From the NCBI RefSeq assembly GCF_030413615.1, contig NZ_CP129236.1:232001-296000 (forward strand): DNA of 64,000 nt, given 5' to 3'. The notes under the pieces are model-generated. The model was not told the DNA's origin. It saw only the letters and a program-made list of their open reading frames with translations, and did not search any database. Shown in pieces: positions 40,075-48,561 of the stretch. Numbering within the stretch: position 1 is the first letter of the stretch; each line of letters starts with the position of its first letter. This DNA is from Planococcus shixiaomingii. Lineage in GTDB: Bacteria > Bacillota > Bacilli > Bacillales_A > Planococcaceae. The position numbers and the translations under genes are program-made.

Positions 40075-41340
40075 TTAGTCCATAGCGTACAAGCGTTTAT
40101 AGCTATCAAAATGCTTGCCCCAGTAGCTATCGTTCAAACTGGTAATCTGAACACGGTCACCGCCTGCATGGATGAATTGATTATTGCCGATGTAGATGCC
40201 GACATGAGAAATGCCTTGGCGGTAGGTATTTTTAAAGAAAACCAAATCCCCGACTTGAGGTTTGCTCACATCATACGAGCGGGCATCAAGTCCAGTTGTA
40301 TTTGTGCGCGGAACACTTACGCCCGCTTTATTGTATACATAATAGATGTATCCACTGCAGTCAAACCCCTGAGGAGTAGCACCGCCCCATACGTAAGGAA
40401 TGCCCTGCAACGAAGTAGCGGTAGAAATAATTGTGTTAACAGTGCTTGAACTTTTTGGAGCAGTTACAGGAGCAGAGACCGGAGTCGTGCTTGGCTGTGT
40501 TGCTACGAGAGTATTATTAACTTTAAGCGTTTGTCCAACGCGGATATTGCTTGAAGTCAAGTTATTCCAGTTCATAATTTGTGTGACCGAGATACCATGG
40601 CGGTGAGCGATGCCAGAAAGTGTATCACCGCTTACTACTTTATACGTTCCAGTTGTTGAAGCTGCTGGTGCTGGAGTTGCTGCAGCAGGCGCGCTCGGCT
40701 GGCTGGAGGAAACAGCATTCTCGATTTTAAGCACTTGTCCCACACGGATAACACTGGAAGATAAGTTATTCCATTTCATAAGCTGCGTAACTGTAACGCC
40801 TTTCTTTTTAGCGATGCCGGATAAGGAATCGCCGCTTACTACTTTATAAGTAGAACTGGTTGAAGGTGAAACAGTAGTCACTGTTGCTGCCGGTTTTGGT
40901 GCAGGAGAGACAGCTGTGCCATTCACTTTTAATTTTTGTCCAACATAGATTGTAGAACCAGATATTCCGTTCAACTTTTGAAGAGCGCTCACGCTCGTCT
41001 TATATTGGCTGGCGATCTTTGATAATGTATCTCCGGATTTTACTATGTATGTAGTACTGGAAGCTGTGACTGTACTTACGGTAGCGGCAGCTTTTTTTTC
41101 TGATGTTGCAACGGTTACCGTTTTTGGTGCCGTTAAAGTTAATTTTTGATTCGGATAAACGGTATCCGTGTTTAAATTATTCCATTGCCTAAGGTTAGAG
41201 ACGGAAACTTTATTTTCAGTCGCAACTTTCCAAAGGCTATCCCCGGATTTAATTGTATAGGTACTTGCCTCAGTATCTGACACCCCTAAAAATAAGGCTA
41301 AAGAACCTGTCGCGAGGACTGAAAAAGCGATTTTTTTCAT
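40075..41340 (-). CDS. Secreted LysM x4 - NlpC/P60 peptidoglycan endopeptidase (LytE/LytF-like)
   Basis: 421 residues. The signal peptide is cleaved near TEA-ST (about residue 26). Four LysM units follow at about 27-70, 97-140, 163-206 and 232-275 (each Y-x-V/I-x-S-G-D-x-L-x-x-I), joined by Ser/Thr/Pro/Ala linkers. The C-terminal NlpC/P60 domain (about 302-421) has Cys in GFDCSGYIYYVY, His in ISHVGIYIG and the third polar residue in FIHAGGD. It cuts the D-Glu-mDAP or Lys bond of wall peptides during growth. The ATG follows GGAGAG. Confidence 0.93.
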   Translation of the reverse strand: MKKIAFSVLATGSLALFLGVSDTEASTYTIKSGDSLWKVATENKVSVSNLRQWNNLNTDTVYPNQKLTLTAPKTVTVATSEKKAAATVSTVTASSTTYIVKSGDTLSKIASQYKTSVSALQKLNGISGSTIYVGQKLKVNGTAVSPAPKPAATVTTVSPSTSSTYKVVSGDSLSGIAKKKGVTVTQLMKWNNLSSSVIRVGQVLKIENAVSSSQPSAPAAATPAPAASTTGTYKVVSGDTLSGIAHRHGISVTQIMNWNNLTSSNIRVGQTLKVNNTLVATQPSTTPVSAPVTAPKSSSTVNTIISTATSLQGIPYVWGGATPQGFDCSGYIYYVYNKAGVSVPRTNTTGLDARSYDVSKPQVGDLVFFKNTYRQGISHVGIYIGNNQFIHAGGDRVQITSLNDSYWGKHFDSYKRLYAMD

Positions 41341-41746
41341 CTTTTCTCTCCTTTTTTAAAAAAAATTGATAAAGCAATTAAGCAAGGCTTTAAAACCTAA
41401 GTATGTCCTATTCTAACGAATCATATTAAAATAGGCAATAAGTTTTAAAATTAACAATTTCTTAAAAGCATTTATACATAAAATAAATCTAAAAATAGGT
41501 AATAATAGGAAAGATTTGAGTATTAAACTTTTGCTCAAGTCTTTTTTTGCTTTGATCAGCGATAGCTGAGCGAAAAACAGTTCTTTCTTGTTTCTTCGGT
41601 TTAAAAGCAAATGAAAAATACTATAATCAATCATTAAATCGGGACTATAGAATCAATTAAATAATTGTTGCAATATTTAATCTTATCTGACATTATTAAG
41701 GAGAAATAGATTGAATAGCCATTCATAAATTTAGGGGGCTGGGATT
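41341..41746. other. AT-rich intergenic region with acyl-CoA ligase promoter
   Basis: 406 bases. A hairpin TCAGC-GATA-GCTGA lies at about 41556-41570. For the acyl-CoA ligase, TTGCAA (41668-41673) and CATTAT (41691-41696) are 17 bases apart. A frame of 73 codons on the minus strand has no ribosome site and is probably spurious. No c-di-AMP riboswitch motif was seen ahead of the endopeptidase gene. Confidence 0.55.
41712..41725 (+). promoter_or_regulatory. Short palindrome after the acyl-CoA ligase promoter
   Basis: TGAAT-AGCC-ATTCA, placed about ten bases after the predicted transcription start. The TGAAT arms recall Bacillus FadR operators (TGAATGA arms), but the spacing is shorter. It may be a site for the TetR protein encoded at 45.7 kb. 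Confidence 0.4.
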
Positions 41747-43306
41747 ATGTATGCAACACTAGGGAAAATCTTCGATCAGACGGTGAGCAAGTACCCAGAA
41801 AAAGAGGCATTGGTAGATTTAAGAAAAAATCAACGATGGACATACCGGGAATGGAAAGAAGAAGTGCATCGCTTGGCTAATGCGTTGATTGCTGCGGGGG
41901 TGGTGAAAGGCGATCGTGTATCAACTTTTCTTTTTAATACTGATGAATTGGCTACCGCGTTGTTCGCCTGTGCGAAGATTGGTGCCATATTCAATCCGAT
42001 AAACTTCCGCCTAAAAGCAGAAGAAGTGGCTTACATTTTAAATGATGCGAGTCCAAAAGTAGTACTGTTTGAAGAGCAATTGGCAGCGTCAATTTCTGCT
42101 GTTCAATCGCAATTTCCAGCTACCCAGTTTTGGATTATTGATGGGGAAAAGCCGGACTACGCCAAAAGCTATTATGAACAAATAGCGGATGCCAGCACGA
42201 ATTTGCCGGAAATAGAAGTAAATGAAATGGATACGTATGCCATCATGTATACGAGTGGGACTACTGGACGTCCTAAGGGCGTCATTCATAGGCACCGGGA
42301 TATGGTTGAACAAAGCCTGATTTGCACAGCAATCATTAAATACACGAAAGATGATATCGGCCTTGTCATCGCACCGATGTTCCATTGTGCTGAATTGCAT
42401 TGCTGCATCATTCCGAGAGTTCATTCAGGAGCCTCCAGTATCATCATGCATCAATTTAATCCCATGGCTGCACTTGAAACGGTCGAGAAAGAAAGAGTTA
42501 CCGTCATGTTTGCTGTGCCGACAATGTGGAGCATGATGGCGCAGCAAGAAGGCGCAGGAGCAAAAGTGAAAAGCTTGCGGCGCGGGCTATACGGAGCCGC
42601 TCCAATGGCGCCAGTTCTTGTCAAAGAAGTAAAAGAAACTTTGGGAATTGACTTGATTCAAGCGTATGGACAAACGGAAATGGGGCCGGCCATCACTTTC
42701 CTTGCTGAAGACGAGCAGTTGACGAAAGCAGGATCTGCCGGAAAAGCCGCCTATAATCATGAAATCCGCATCGTTCGCCCAAATGAAAACGGGCCTTCTG
42801 AACCGGATGAGACTTTAAAACCCGGTGAAGTCGGGGAGATTATTGTCAAAGGGCCGTGCATGATGGAAGGGTATTTCAATCGTCAGGAAGCCACTGAGAA
42901 TGCTCTGTACAAAGGGTGGTATCACTCGAGTGATCTTGGTTATTTGGATGAAGACGGCTATTTATATGTAGCAGACCGGGTAGACGATATGATTATAAGC
43001 GGCGGTGAGAACATTTATCCGCGCGAAGTGGAAGATGTGCTCCATGAACACCCGGCAATTAACGATGTAGCGGTGCTTGGAATTCCGGACGAGAAGTGGG
43101 GAGAGTCTGTATTGGCGTTTGTTGTGTCTAAAGACCCGAATCTTACAGAACAAGAGCTGGAGGAGTTCTGCAAGAATAACAACAACTTGGCAGGCTATAA
43201 ACGTCCGAGAAGCTACCGGTTCGTCGATGAACTGCCACGCAACGCCAGCGGAAAGATCCAAAAGTTTTTATTGCGCGAGTTAAATGCAGAAAGCGGCAGC
43301 CGTTAA
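41747..43306 (+). CDS. Acyl-CoA synthetase (fatty-acid/carboxylate CoA ligase)
   Basis: 519 residues. AMP-forming adenylation enzyme: P-loop YTSGTTGRPKGVIHRH (about 167-182), QAYGQTEMGPAITFL, the hinge YVADRVDDMIISGGENIYPREVEDVL and the catalytic C-terminal Lys in PRNASGKIQKFLLREL. It activates a carboxylic acid to acyl-CoA via acyl-AMP. Length and motifs fit the FadD3/FadK-like medium or long-chain group; the substrate is not readable. GGGGGCTGGG precedes the ATG. It is first of a lipid-related gene set. Confidence 0.92.
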   Translation: MYATLGKIFDQTVSKYPEKEALVDLRKNQRWTYREWKEEVHRLANALIAAGVVKGDRVSTFLFNTDELATALFACAKIGAIFNPINFRLKAEEVAYILNDASPKVVLFEEQLAASISAVQSQFPATQFWIIDGEKPDYAKSYYEQIADASTNLPEIEVNEMDTYAIMYTSGTTGRPKGVIHRHRDMVEQSLICTAIIKYTKDDIGLVIAPMFHCAELHCCIIPRVHSGASSIIMHQFNPMAALETVEKERVTVMFAVPTMWSMMAQQEGAGAKVKSLRRGLYGAAPMAPVLVKEVKETLGIDLIQAYGQTEMGPAITFLAEDEQLTKAGSAGKAAYNHEIRIVRPNENGPSEPDETLKPGEVGEIIVKGPCMMEGYFNRQEATENALYKGWYHSSDLGYLDEDGYLYVADRVDDMIISGGENIYPREVEDVLHEHPAINDVAVLGIPDEKWGESVLAFVVSKDPNLTEQELEEFCKNNNNLAGYKRPRSYRFVDELPRNASGKIQKFLLRELNAESGSR

Positions 43307-43359
43307 TTTTTTCGAACTTAAAACTCACTGGCTGAAAACAGAAAGGAATTGGAAGTAAA

Positions 43360-43761
43360 ATGAAAATGAAACCGGTAGAAGAAACGATAGCAGGCGTTTT
43401 GGGTATTGAATTTGTAGATATACAAGCGGATCGGGTGACTGCTACGATGCCTGTGCATGCAGCAACCCATCAACCGTTTGGCCAGCTTCATGGAGGAGCG
43501 TCTGTGGTCTTGGCGGAATCTGTAGCAAGTGTCGGCACATGGAACCTTATCGACCAGGAAAATGAGTTTGCCGTCGGCCTTGAGATCAACGCCAATCACA
43601 TCCGCGGCAAGCGCGACGGACTTGTAACGGCTATTGGCACTCCGTTGCACAAAGGACGGACAACGATGGTATGGGATATCAAAATTGTCGATGAAGAAGA
43701 AAATTTGATTTGCGTGTCGCGATGTACAGTGGCCGTTGTTAAAAAGAAAGATGGAAAATAA
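43360..43761 (+). CDS. PaaI/MenI-type hotdog thioesterase
   Basis: 133 residues. ATHQPFGQLHGGASVVLAESVASVG is the hotdog central helix with the H-G-G motif and the catalytic Glu (A-E-S). LEINANHIRGKRDGLVTAIGTPLHKGRTTMVWDIKI is the beta-sheet. This pattern is closest to YdiI/MenI-like acyl-CoA thioesterases. It starts 53 bases after the acyl-CoA ligase stop, so it probably shares its transcript and may hydrolyse the same or a downstream CoA ester. Confidence 0.9.
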   Translation: MKMKPVEETIAGVLGIEFVDIQADRVTATMPVHAATHQPFGQLHGGASVVLAESVASVGTWNLIDQENEFAVGLEINANHIRGKRDGLVTAIGTPLHKGRTTMVWDIKIVDEEENLICVSRCTVAVVKKKDGK

Positions 43762-43803
43762 GCTCAAAGATCTTCTGGATTCTGATGATTTAATGTTCAG
43801 CGG

Positions 43804-43830
43804 GCGGCTCTTTTTGCCGCCTTCCTTTTC
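43804..43830 (+). terminator. Weak terminator
   Basis: GGCGGC/GCCGCC stem with a T-rich loop and TTCCTTTTC after it. It separates the first two lipid genes from the fabG transcript. Confidence 0.5.
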
Positions 43831-43900
43831 AAAGTGATACTGAAAATAAAATGCTTACTTGTTCAATCAAAAAGTTAAACGATCACTTTCTTACTTTTAC

Positions 43901-43918
43901 ATACTGACCGTTTGGTAT
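43901..43918 (+). promoter_or_regulatory. TetR-type operator ahead of fabG
   Basis: ATACTGACCGTTTGGTAT, an imperfect palindrome overlapping a TATAAA -10-like hexamer (43916-43921). It fits, with one mismatch, the operator T-A-C-C-G-A-C-C-G-N-T-N-G-G-T-N that I recall for Thermus PfmR, a TetR-type repressor of fatty-acid and phenylacetate genes. The TetR gene at 45.7 kb is the natural candidate. Confidence 0.65.
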
Positions 43919-43968
43919 AAAGCCGTGAATGTTGTATAGAAGTAATTGATTTCGAGGGAGGAAACACT

Positions 43969-44733
43969 GTGGGAAAAACATTTGAAGGAAGAACAGCATT
44001 CGTTACAGGAGGCAGCCGAGGCATCGGCCGGCAAATTGTGGAACGCTTTGCAAGCGAAGGGGCGAATGTTGCCATAATTGACGTTAACGAAGAGGCTTTG
44101 GCATCCGCTCAAACCGAACTGCAAGAAAAAGGCTATTCGGTCTATATAAAAAATGCCAGCGTGACAGACCGCGATCAAATTGAAAGTGCAATGAAAGAAG
44201 TGTTCGGCCTTTTTGGTTCGATTGATATTTTGGTCAATAATGCAGGTGTCATCAGAGACAATATGCTGTTTAAAATGACCGATGAGGATTGGCTGACGGT
44301 CATGGATGTCCACTTGAAAGGGGCATTTTACGCAACGCGCGCTGCCCAGCAATACATGACCCAAAACAACTATGGCCGCATCATCAACATCTCTTCAACA
44401 TCCGCACTCGGCAACCGGGGCCAATCCAATTATTCAACTGCAAAAGCAGGATTGCAAGGATTGACGAAAACGCTCGCGATTGAACTTGGCAAGTTTGGCA
44501 TAACTGCAAATGCAGTAGCGCCTGGCTTTATCGAGACAGACATGACGAAAGCGACAGCAGAGCGCATCGGTGTGCCATTTGAAGAATTGGTCAAAGCAAG
44601 CGTGGCACAAATTCCAGTCGGGCGCAGCGGGAAACCGGAAGATATTGCCAACGCCGTGGCGTTCTTTGCGGACGAGCGCTCGTCCTTTGTCAGCGGTCAA
44701 GTACTGTATGTGGCGGGCGGCCCAAAAAACTAA
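43969..44733 (+). CDS. FabG-like 3-oxoacyl-CoA/ACP reductase (SDR)
   Basis: 254 residues, GTG start with GAGGGAGGAAA upstream. Classical SDR: AFVTGGSRGIGRQIVERF, ILVNNAGVIRD, NISSTSALGNRGQSNYSTAKAGLQGLTKTLAIELG (Ser, Tyr-x-x-x-Lys) and VAPGFIETDM. It would reduce a 3-oxoacyl thioester to the (R)-3-hydroxy form with NADPH. Being next to two MaoC hydratase genes suggests CoA esters as substrates. It heads the operon fabG-maoC1-maoC2. Confidence 0.9.
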   Translation: MGKTFEGRTAFVTGGSRGIGRQIVERFASEGANVAIIDVNEEALASAQTELQEKGYSVYIKNASVTDRDQIESAMKEVFGLFGSIDILVNNAGVIRDNMLFKMTDEDWLTVMDVHLKGAFYATRAAQQYMTQNNYGRIINISSTSALGNRGQSNYSTAKAGLQGLTKTLAIELGKFGITANAVAPGFIETDMTKATAERIGVPFEELVKASVAQIPVGRSGKPEDIANAVAFFADERSSFVSGQVLYVAGGPKN

Positions 44734-44752
44734 ATGGAAGAGGCGGGAAGAG

Positions 44753-45202
44753 ATGCTAAAATCGAGCATTGGCAAGAAATCAAATAAAGTGAAAAACACC
44801 ATTGAGAGGGGTGCTGTCCGCAAATTCGCGGAAGCGATCAACGACCCGGATCCCATTTACCTGGATGAAACAGCAGGAGCAAATTCGCGCTATAAGCGGA
44901 ATATCGCACCCCCAACTTTTCCGGTTACGTTTGACGCTGGCACTATTCCGGACATGAATTTACCTGCAAAAGGGCTGATACATGGAGAGCAAATTTATCA
45001 TTACAAACGGCCTTTATACGTAGGGGAAGATGTCTATTGCTGGATGGAAGTGAAAGATTATTACGAGAAAAGCGGAAACTTCGGCGATATGGGGTTTTTA
45101 GTGGTGGGAAAATACGGGGAAGATGAAGATGGAACGCTATTGTTTACGGAAGAGCGTATCGTCATTATCAATGAAGCGGCACGAAAGGAGATGGTGGGAT
45201 GA
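44753..45202 (+). CDS. MaoC-like hydratase subunit, N-terminal (FAS1-type dehydratase) half
   Basis: 149 residues from ATG 44753 with GAGGCGGG upstream; the open frame to 44570 overlaps fabG and is rejected. Patterns such as IERGAVRKFAEAINDPDPIYLDETAGANSRYKRNIAPPTFPVTF and GLIHGEQIYHYKRPLYVGEDVYCWMEV match the N-terminal domain of MaoC hydratases. The catalytic D-x-x-x-x-H pair is lacking, so it probably needs the next gene's product. Such split pairs act as heterodimers (mycobacterial HadAB/ChsH-type). It overlaps the next gene by four bases. Confidence 0.87.
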   Translation: MLKSSIGKKSNKVKNTIERGAVRKFAEAINDPDPIYLDETAGANSRYKRNIAPPTFPVTFDAGTIPDMNLPAKGLIHGEQIYHYKRPLYVGEDVYCWMEVKDYYEKSGNFGDMGFLVVGKYGEDEDGTLLFTEERIVIINEAARKEMVG

Positions 45203-45597
45203 GCCGTTTAGCTGATTTGCAAGTGGGGGAATCACTGGCGCCAGTTCAATTGAACCCGGTCGGCCGTCTGGATTTGATCAAGTATGCTGGAGCTTCCGGA
45301 GATTTCAATCCCATTCATACGATTGACGAAGAAGCTGAGAATGCAGGATTGCCAGGCATCATCGCTCATGGCATGTGGACGATGGGGAACTTGGCAACCC
45401 TGTTCACACCTTATATGGAAGAAGGGTTTATCCAGGACTATTCCATCCGCTTTAAAGGAATGGTCTTTTTGGGAGACGTCGTCACTTTAAGAGCCAAAGT
45501 TGCTGAAAAGCAACCGCAACAAGTTAAGTTCAGCGTGGGAGCTGTCAACCAGCATGGAAAAAACGTCTTACAAGGTGATCTGGTTTTCTCTTTATGA
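45199..45597 (+). CDS. MaoC-like (R)-specific enoyl hydratase, catalytic subunit
   Basis: 132 residues. YAGASGDFNPIHTIDEEAENAGLPGIIAHGMWTMG contains the hydratase-2 catalytic Asp and His (D-F-N-P-I-H) and the oxyanion strand. The rest, YSIRFKGMVFLGDVVTLRAKV, is typical hotdog. With the preceding subunit it would hydrate or dehydrate an (R)-3-hydroxyacyl thioester made by the FabG-like enzyme. Confidence 0.9.
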   Translation: MSRLADLQVGESLAPVQLNPVGRLDLIKYAGASGDFNPIHTIDEEAENAGLPGIIAHGMWTMGNLATLFTPYMEEGFIQDYSIRFKGMVFLGDVVTLRAKVAEKQPQQVKFSVGAVNQHGKNVLQGDLVFSL

Positions 45598-45703
45598 TTA
45601 CGAGCTTATGATTTCTTTTGCTTCTCTGCCGCGAAGTGACAAGGGAAAATGATATACTATTTTCAAGAGATCATCAGGAAAAAGAGAAAGGCAGTGGCTC
45701 GCT

Positions 45704-46273
45704 ATGAAAGCAGATTTGATCAAGCAAAGCACCGACCTATTTGTTGAAAAAGGGTTCAGTGCTACTTCCATACAAGACATCGTTGACACACTAGGCGTCA
45801 CAAAGGGATCGTTCTATTATCATTTTAAGAGCAAAGAAGCGCTTCTTATGGATATTCATCTCCGCTATATTGACGATTTGCTGAAAAGGCAGAAAGCGAT
45901 TTTGGATACAGAACAAACAAATCGGGGCAAGCTTGTGAAAGTCGTGGAATTGTTGATCCATGATATTGAAACACAAGGTGCGCTTGGCCGGGTATACTAC
46001 CGGGAAATCCGCCACTTAACACCTGAAAATGCAGCGTTGATAAAAGCAAAACGCGGCGAATTTCGGGAGAATATCGAGAAAATCATGGAAGCTGGCATCA
46101 AAGCCGGAGAATTCCGGGAGAATCTGCAGCCGAAAATGATCACTTTTGCGATTCTTGGCGTCACCAACTGGAGTTACCAATGGTTCAACCCGGAAGGTGC
46201 TTTGTCCGTCGCTGACTTAGCGGATATGTATACGGATTTCATCTTGAATGGCATTGTGGCATCTGAAAAATAA
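45704..46273 (+). CDS. TetR-family regulator (KstR2/FadR-like)
   Basis: 189 residues. The N-terminal helix-turn-helix reads DLFVEKGFSATSIQDIVDTLGVTKGSFYYHFKSKEALLMDI (about 10-50). The C-terminal ligand domain, with GVTNWSYQWFNPEGALSVADLADMYTDFILNG, belongs to the TetR_C group found in acyl-CoA-responsive repressors. It lies directly behind the lipid genes and likely represses them through the 43.9-kb operator. AGAAAGGCAG lies upstream of the ATG. Confidence 0.88.
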   Translation: MKADLIKQSTDLFVEKGFSATSIQDIVDTLGVTKGSFYYHFKSKEALLMDIHLRYIDDLLKRQKAILDTEQTNRGKLVKVVELLIHDIETQGALGRVYYREIRHLTPENAALIKAKRGEFRENIEKIMEAGIKAGEFRENLQPKMITFAILGVTNWSYQWFNPEGALSVADLADMYTDFILNGIVASEK

Positions 46274-46275
46274 GT

Positions 46276-46321
46276 AAAGCCCTCTAAAACCGAGATAATC
46301 TTGGTTTTAGAGGGCTTTTTT
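46276..46321. terminator. Bidirectional terminator
   Basis: AAAGCCCTCTAAAACC/GGTTTTAGAGGGCTTT stem with flanking runs, between the TetR gene and the converging adaB. Confidence 0.9.
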
Positions 46322-46839
46322 CATGTTTGTTGAAGCTCGAGATCCAGCAGGAAACGCTTCAGTTCCATGCCTCCGCGGTAGCCGCTGATAGCACCGTTTT
46401 TGCCAATGACACGGTGGCAGGGCACTAAGATAAGAAGAGGATTCGCTCCGATAGCGCTGCCGACCGCCCGGACTGCGGTTGGGCGATTGATAAGCGCTGC
46501 AATTTCCGAATAAGAAACTGTTTTGCCATAAGGAATAGTTTGCAAAGCTTGCCAGATTTCTTCTTGAAACGGTGTTCCTTTGACATCGATAGGCAATGAG
46601 AAAGTTGGGTTAATGCCGTTGAAATAGTCGAGCAGCTCTTGAATATACGGCGCTAACGCTTCAGCACTTTCAACAAGGAGAGTGTTCGGATAGCGTTTAG
46701 CAAAATACGTTTTAAATTCTTCAAAGGAATTGCCGGGTGATCCAATATAGCAGAGCCCTTTAGCTGTTTTAGCGACGTACAGTTTCCATTGCCCGTGTTC
46801 CAAAACTGCCCATTCAATCAATTGTTTGCTTTGATCCAC
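46321..46839 (-). CDS. adaB: Methylated-DNA-protein-cysteine methyltransferase
   Basis: 172 residues from GTG 46839, with AAAGGAG nine bases upstream. The frame continues to 46971 but only by overlapping adaA. The C-terminal domain holds GTPFQEEIWQALQTIPYGKTVSYSEIA, the recognition helix RPTAVRAVGSAIGANPL and the acceptor Cys in LILVPCHRVIGKNGAISGYRGG. It removes methyl groups from O6-methylguanine in a suicidal transfer. It overlaps adaA by 26 bases, as in the Bacillus adaAB operon. Confidence 0.92.
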   Translation of the reverse strand: MDQSKQLIEWAVLEHGQWKLYVAKTAKGLCYIGSPGNSFEEFKTYFAKRYPNTLLVESAEALAPYIQELLDYFNGINPTFSLPIDVKGTPFQEEIWQALQTIPYGKTVSYSEIAALINRPTAVRAVGSAIGANPLLILVPCHRVIGKNGAISGYRGGMELKRFLLDLELQQT

Positions 46840-47404
46840 TGCAATCCACTCCTTTTCGGTACTGGGCTGGTGTCTGGCCTGTCTTCTTTTTGAATAGCGT
46901 AATAAAATAAGGGATGTTTGAAAATCCAACCGCTCTGCCGACAGCAGCGACAGTCTGATCGGTCGTTGCAAGTTCTTGTGCCGCTTTTTCCAACCGCTTT
47001 TGTTGAAGGTAGGTGAAAGGTGAAATACCCGTCAGCTGTTTGAATGATCGCTGCAGATGAAATGGGCTGCTATGGGTGGCTTCCGCAAGCTTGTCAAGAG
47101 TTACATTTTCAGTGAAATGAGCGTCCATCCATTCGGTGATTTGCTGCACCCACTCTTCTGTCGGGAGCTGCAATCCGTCTGGTTTGCAGCGTTTGCACGG
47201 GCGGTAGCCTTGCTCAATCGCAAGAAAGGCATTTTTGAATATATGGACATTTTCTTTACTGGGTACTCGGGACTTGCAAGAAGGGCGGCAAAAAATGCCG
47301 GTCGTTTGAACTCCGTAAAAAAACTGGTCATCAAATGCCGGGTCGTTTTCCGTGATGGCTTGCCAGTAATCAGCCGGAATTATAGAGACTTTTTGTGATT
47401 TCAT
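46814..47404 (-). CDS. adaA: AdaA-type methylphosphotriester repair protein and transcription activator
   Basis: 196 residues from ATG 47404 (GAGGTGA seven bases upstream). The N-terminal zinc domain has Cys 39 and Cys 43 (IFCRPSC) and Cys 70 and Cys 73 (CKRC). Cys 39 is the expected acceptor of methyl from phosphotriesters. The C-terminal AraC domain (about 95-190) has two helix-turn-helix units ending GFSNIPYFITLFKKKTGQTPAQYRKG. Methylation turns it into an activator of its own operon. Confidence 0.93.
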   Translation of the reverse strand: MKSQKVSIIPADYWQAITENDPAFDDQFFYGVQTTGIFCRPSCKSRVPSKENVHIFKNAFLAIEQGYRPCKRCKPDGLQLPTEEWVQQITEWMDAHFTENVTLDKLAEATHSSPFHLQRSFKQLTGISPFTYLQQKRLEKAAQELATTDQTVAAVGRAVGFSNIPYFITLFKKKTGQTPAQYRKGVDCSGSKQTID

Positions 47405-47604
47405 TTTCCCATCACCTCTATCCATACTATACACCTAATCCTTGATCTGTTAACGTTTTGATAATATAAAAGCAAGATAACGAAACTTTAAATTTTACAG
47501 CTAAAAATTTTTCGTTTTATCATTTTTTTAAGAGGGAATGAACGGAAGAGCGGACATATCATGATAGAATAAATTAAATTAATCGCGAAATGAGAGTGGA
47601 AGCT

Positions 47605-48561
47605 ATGATTGATTCTTTAGCCCAATTGCTCGAAGAGAAAGGCTATGAAGACAAGCGTTTTATTTCTTGGAATACCATCTGCAAAGAAGAGCGACTATCG
47701 GAAAGTTTTTTAAGAGAAAACAGCGATCAAATAAATTGGCACCTGGTTTCAGAATATCAAGTTCTGTCAGAAGAGTTTATTCGGGAATTTAGTGGCCGAT
47801 TGTTCTGGGAAGAAGTAATCTACAATCAAAAAGTATCAGAAGGGTTTATCGAGGAATTTGCTGCAAAAGAAAAATGGCAAGTGGATTTAGCGAAGTTGAG
47901 CAAACGGCAGCAAAGCGTTCATGAAAAAGAAGGCAAGCCGTTTGACGAAAGAGAATATTGGACAATCGTTTCGATGAAAAAACAACTGGCCAATGGCAAA
48001 GGGTTGTCTCCCGCTTTTATCGAACGGCATCAAGAAGAATTGTCCTGGCGATGCCTATCACTATTTCAGCAATTGCCAATGCAGCTGATCGAGCGCCACA
48101 AGCGTCAAGTAGACTGGCATGCGGTTACCCGCGTGCAAGTACTGTCAGAACGGTTTATCGAAAAGCATCGGGACAAAGTCGAGTGGGAGACCATATCATT
48201 TCATCAAAACTTATCTGAGCGGTTCATCAATAAACACCAAGCAAAAATGAGTTTTATCTCAGCAGAGCAAAAACGATCGGAAGCTTTTCTTTATACGCAT
48301 TTGGATAAAATGGATGCTGCTTCAATCATTGAAAATCAAAACTTGCGTACGGTAAAGAAGTATAAGCCGATGGATGTGTATGTGATTGCGAAAAACGGAC
48401 GAAAAAAGTACATTGTTCAATTCCATGGCCCGGAAGGTTCCCGGAAATTTCGAAAGGCTGGAGAAGAAGAGCTTTTTGAGTATTTGGCAGAAAACGATAT
48501 GTTTGAAGTAATTGAAAGGGATTTTCCCGAATTGACCTTCGCTGAGGGCGATGGGTTTTAA
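47605..48561 (+). CDS. 23-residue-repeat protein of unknown function
   Basis: 318 residues from ATG 47605. The upstream ATG at 47590 has no ribosome site, and both starts are weak. From residue 31 a unit of 23 residues repeats: LSE-x-FI-x-x-H/F-x-x-x-V-x-W-x-x-V/I-S-x-x-Q-x. Units start at about 31, 54 and 77 and, after a roughly 35-residue break, run as four or five more units to about 255. The C-terminal 60 residues (YVIAKNGRKKYIVQFHGPEGSRKF) form a separate basic domain. There is no signal peptide. A helical solenoid is likely. I do not recognise a named family. Confidence 0.75.
   Translation: MIDSLAQLLEEKGYEDKRFISWNTICKEERLSESFLRENSDQINWHLVSEYQVLSEEFIREFSGRLFWEEVIYNQKVSEGFIEEFAAKEKWQVDLAKLSKRQQSVHEKEGKPFDEREYWTIVSMKKQLANGKGLSPAFIERHQEELSWRCLSLFQQLPMQLIERHKRQVDWHAVTRVQVLSERFIEKHRDKVEWETISFHQNLSERFINKHQAKMSFISAEQKRSEAFLYTHLDKMDAASIIENQNLRTVKKYKPMDVYVIAKNGRKKYIVQFHGPEGSRKFRKAGEEELFEYLAENDMFEVIERDFPELTFAEGDGF

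Noticed and set aside
41413..41634. 73-codon minus-strand frame upstream of the endopeptidase gene
   Set aside because: Very AT-rich DNA with Lys/Leu/Ile-biased translation and no ribosome site; likely chance.
41341..41650. c-di-AMP (ydaO-type) riboswitch ahead of the endopeptidase gene
   Set aside because: Such riboswitches often precede NlpC/P60 genes, but this leader is AT-rich and lacks the conserved GC-rich blocks.
44570..44752. Upstream extension of the first MaoC-like gene
   Set aside because: Overlaps fabG by more than 150 bases; a good ribosome site and ATG exist at 44753.
46840..46971. Upstream extension of adaB
   Set aside because: Overlaps adaA out of frame; AAAGGAG with GTG at 46839 gives a methyltransferase of normal length.
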